Below, in pieces: positions 4,920 to 6,079 of a stretch of DNA of 6,079 nucleotides; position 1 is the stretch's first letter, and each line of letters opens with the position of its first letter. The position numbers and the translations under genes were made by a program. This DNA is from Methanoregulaceae archaeon (GTDB lineage: Archaea > Halobacteriota > Methanomicrobia > Methanomicrobiales > Methanospirillaceae), in contig JAJRBP010000218.1 in the NCBI GenBank assembly GCA_028679405.1, positions 1-6,079 on the forward strand, written 5' to 3'. Under the pieces are notes generated by a model. That model ran no database searches and had not been told where the DNA came from. It worked only from the letters and a program-made list of their open reading frames with translations.

Positions 4920-6079
4920 ATGGGCAGATTTCGGCTGACAAAGTCCATTCCCCTTGCTTTTGCGATTCTCGTGTGCATTACTTTTTTTGCACAGTCAGTA
5001 CTCGCGGAAGATATCGATCCTGTCGTTGTGACTACGACGGACACCCCCGAACCACCGGGACCGATCTACACCGACACCCCCGAACCACCGGGGCCTATCC
5101 CGACGGATACTCCGGAGCCGCCGGGTCCCATCCCAACCGATACCCCCGAACCACCTGGTCCGATTCCGACAGATTCCCCTGAGCCGACAGACACCCCCGA
5201 ACCACCTGGTCCGGTCCCGACTGACACTCCTGAGCCTCCCGGCCCGGTTCCTACGGATACGCCGGAACCTCCCGGCCCCATCCCCACACCAATGCCTGTC
5301 CCCGGGTATGTCGATGTATCCTCCTCCCCGGCCGGCGCGGTTGCCGTCCTTGACGGGACAGAGCGTAAGAATACCCCGGCGACGTTCATGGCGTCCTCAG
5401 ATACCTATCACTCAGTTGAGGTCGTGATGTCAGGATACCAGCCGTATGCGGATATTGTCTACGTAACGTCCGGCGACACGGAGCCCGTATACGCGGAGCT
5501 CCGCCCGAGCCCGATGCAGACCGGCAGCGTGAATGTCGTTTCAACCCCTTCCGGTGCGAATATCTGGATCGATGGGACCTACATGGGATCGACTCCCCGC
5601 CTCGTGGGTGGGCTCTTCCCGGGCAGCCATCAGGTGGTCCTGCGAAAGGGAGGTTACTATGACTACACCGCGAACACCGCGGTCTCATCAGGGCAGGTCA
5701 CCCAGTTCAGTGCGGGCCTGAGCGCGTATAAACCCGACCCTGGAGTCGGCTGGATCGAGATCACCTCGAATCCGCCTGGTGCGGCCATCTTCCTCGACAA
5801 CACGTTCAGGGGGATCACCCCGACGTCCGCTACTTTCTACATCAGCGACGTCAGTCCGGGATACCACACCGTTCGGCTCACGCTCCCCGAATACAAACCC
5901 TATTCCGAGACATTCCTGACCAGGTCGGGGATAATCCATGACATCCACGCGACCCTGACCCCCGAGGCGCCCGGACCACTGCCCGACACCGACGGGCAGA
6001 TCACGGTCGAGTCGGTCCCGTCCGGCGCCGACGTGTACCTCTCGAACGATTTCCGCGGGTTCACCCCTCTCGTCCTCAC
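4920..6079 (+). CDS. Secreted PEGA-domain surface protein with Pro/Thr/Glu-rich stalk (3' end missing)
   Basis: The frame is open from the ATG to the window edge, giving 386 residues with no stop. A signal peptide (hydrophobic core about 11-26, probable cleavage after Ala29, VLA/ED) is followed by a low-complexity stalk of 11-residue TDTPEPPGPIP repeats (40-122). PEGA-type beta repeats follow at about 129-194, 201-267 and 276-346, and a fourth begins near 359 and is cut off. Each shows the pattern strand, then SxPxGAxVxxD, then TP, a strand, and GYxxY or its equivalent (for example STPSGANIWIDG, 208-219). PEGA domains are carbohydrate-associated or surface modules common in methanogen envelope proteins. 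The true protein is longer, and a C-terminal membrane or sorting anchor may lie beyond the window. The ATG at 4920 gives the signal peptide; an ATG at 4915 is in another frame and stops after seven codons. No Shine-Dalgarno site is present, consistent with a very short leader. Confidence 0.9.
   Translation, partial: MGRFRLTKSIPLAFAILVCITFFAQSVLAEDIDPVVVTTTDTPEPPGPIYTDTPEPPGPIPTDTPEPPGPIPTDTPEPPGPIPTDSPEPTDTPEPPGPVPTDTPEPPGPVPTDTPEPPGPIPTPMPVPGYVDVSSSPAGAVAVLDGTERKNTPATFMASSDTYHSVEVVMSGYQPYADIVYVTSGDTEPVYAELRPSPMQTGSVNVVSTPSGANIWIDGTYMGSTPRLVGGLFPGSHQVVLRKGGYYDYTANTAVSSGQVTQFSAGLSAYKPDPGVGWIEITSNPPGAAIFLDNTFRGITPTSATFYISDVSPGYHTVRLTLPEYKPYSETFLTRSGIIHDIHATLTPEAPGPLPDTDGQITVESVPSGADVYLSNDFRGFTPLVL
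5037..5285 (+). repeat. In-frame 33-base tandem repeat encoding TDTPEPPGPIP
   Basis: Seven full 11-residue units and one 6-residue partial unit (TDSPEP, between units four and five) encode the stalk. The fourth-from-last residues vary only slightly: I or V near the end, and Y instead of P at the end of unit one. Units differ mostly at third codon positions (cca/ccg/ccc/cct for proline, gac/gat for aspartate). Units four and five, on either side of the partial unit, share a longer identical stretch, suggesting a more recent duplication there. The array spans residues 40-122. Confidence 0.9.

Noticed and set aside
5037..5285. Tandem repeat considered as a CRISPR array
   Set aside because: The units are contiguous 33-base in-frame coding repeats without unique spacers, so this is a protein repeat.
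5066..5389. Minus-strand open frame with GPGGSGVSVG repeats opposite the PEGA stalk
   Set aside because: It is the antisense reading of the proline-rich tandem repeat, with no ribosome site, signal or domain. The plus-strand protein has a signal peptide and PEGA repeats.

Overview
The window looks like chromosomal DNA of a GC-rich methanogenic euryarchaeon. My best guess is Methanomicrobiales (Methanoculleus or Methanofollis-like), from gene content and style rather than from any database match. The signs are: a ferredoxin:disulfide reductase catalytic subunit fused to a rubredoxin domain; a secreted PEGA-repeat surface protein with a Pro/Thr/Glu-rich stalk; a DUF1624-type acyltransferase; Shine-Dalgarno sites of the GGAGGTGATC type; TATA-like boxes about 25 bases before the likely transcript starts; and oligo-T tracts after stop codons. 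No RNA genes, insertion sequences, CRISPR arrays or phage genes are visible.

Layout, left to right. A multi-pass membrane acyltransferase of the DUF1624/HGSNAT family lies on the minus strand (14-769). It is divergent from a beta-class carbonic anhydrase (937-1518, +). The carbonic anhydrase converges on a small cysteine-rich thioredoxin-fold protein (1523-1861, -), with only four bases between their stop codons and a hairpin plus T7 terminator lying across the junction. Next come a secreted protein of unknown function (1993-2565, -, own promoter) and a two-gene redox operon on the minus strand. The operon is a CGWC glutaredoxin-like protein (3244-3525) followed by the ferredoxin:disulfide reductase-rubredoxin fusion (2738-3247), joined by an ATGA stop/start overlap. 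A 335-base non-coding divergent region with hairpins and repeated ATCCGG hexamers separates this operon from a CDF zinc-type cation efflux transporter with a cysteine-rich tail (3861-4835, +). The window ends inside a large secreted PEGA-domain protein (4920 to past 6079, +), whose promoter TATA box is enclosed by a perfect dyad.

The clearest functional group is thiol redox. Reduced ferredoxin would feed electrons through the [4Fe-4S] site of the reductase, and probably the rubredoxin domain, to the co-translated glutaredoxin and onward to target disulfides. The nearby 112-residue cysteine-rich thioredoxin-fold protein may belong to the same network. The carbonic anhydrase fits CO2/bicarbonate supply in a CO2-reducing methanogen. 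The PEGA protein and the 190-residue secreted protein are envelope components. I see no defence or mobile system. The most novel-looking items are the cysteine-rich thioredoxin-fold protein, the reductase/glutaredoxin pair, the cysteine tail on the CDF transporter, and several unexplained dyads at promoters.
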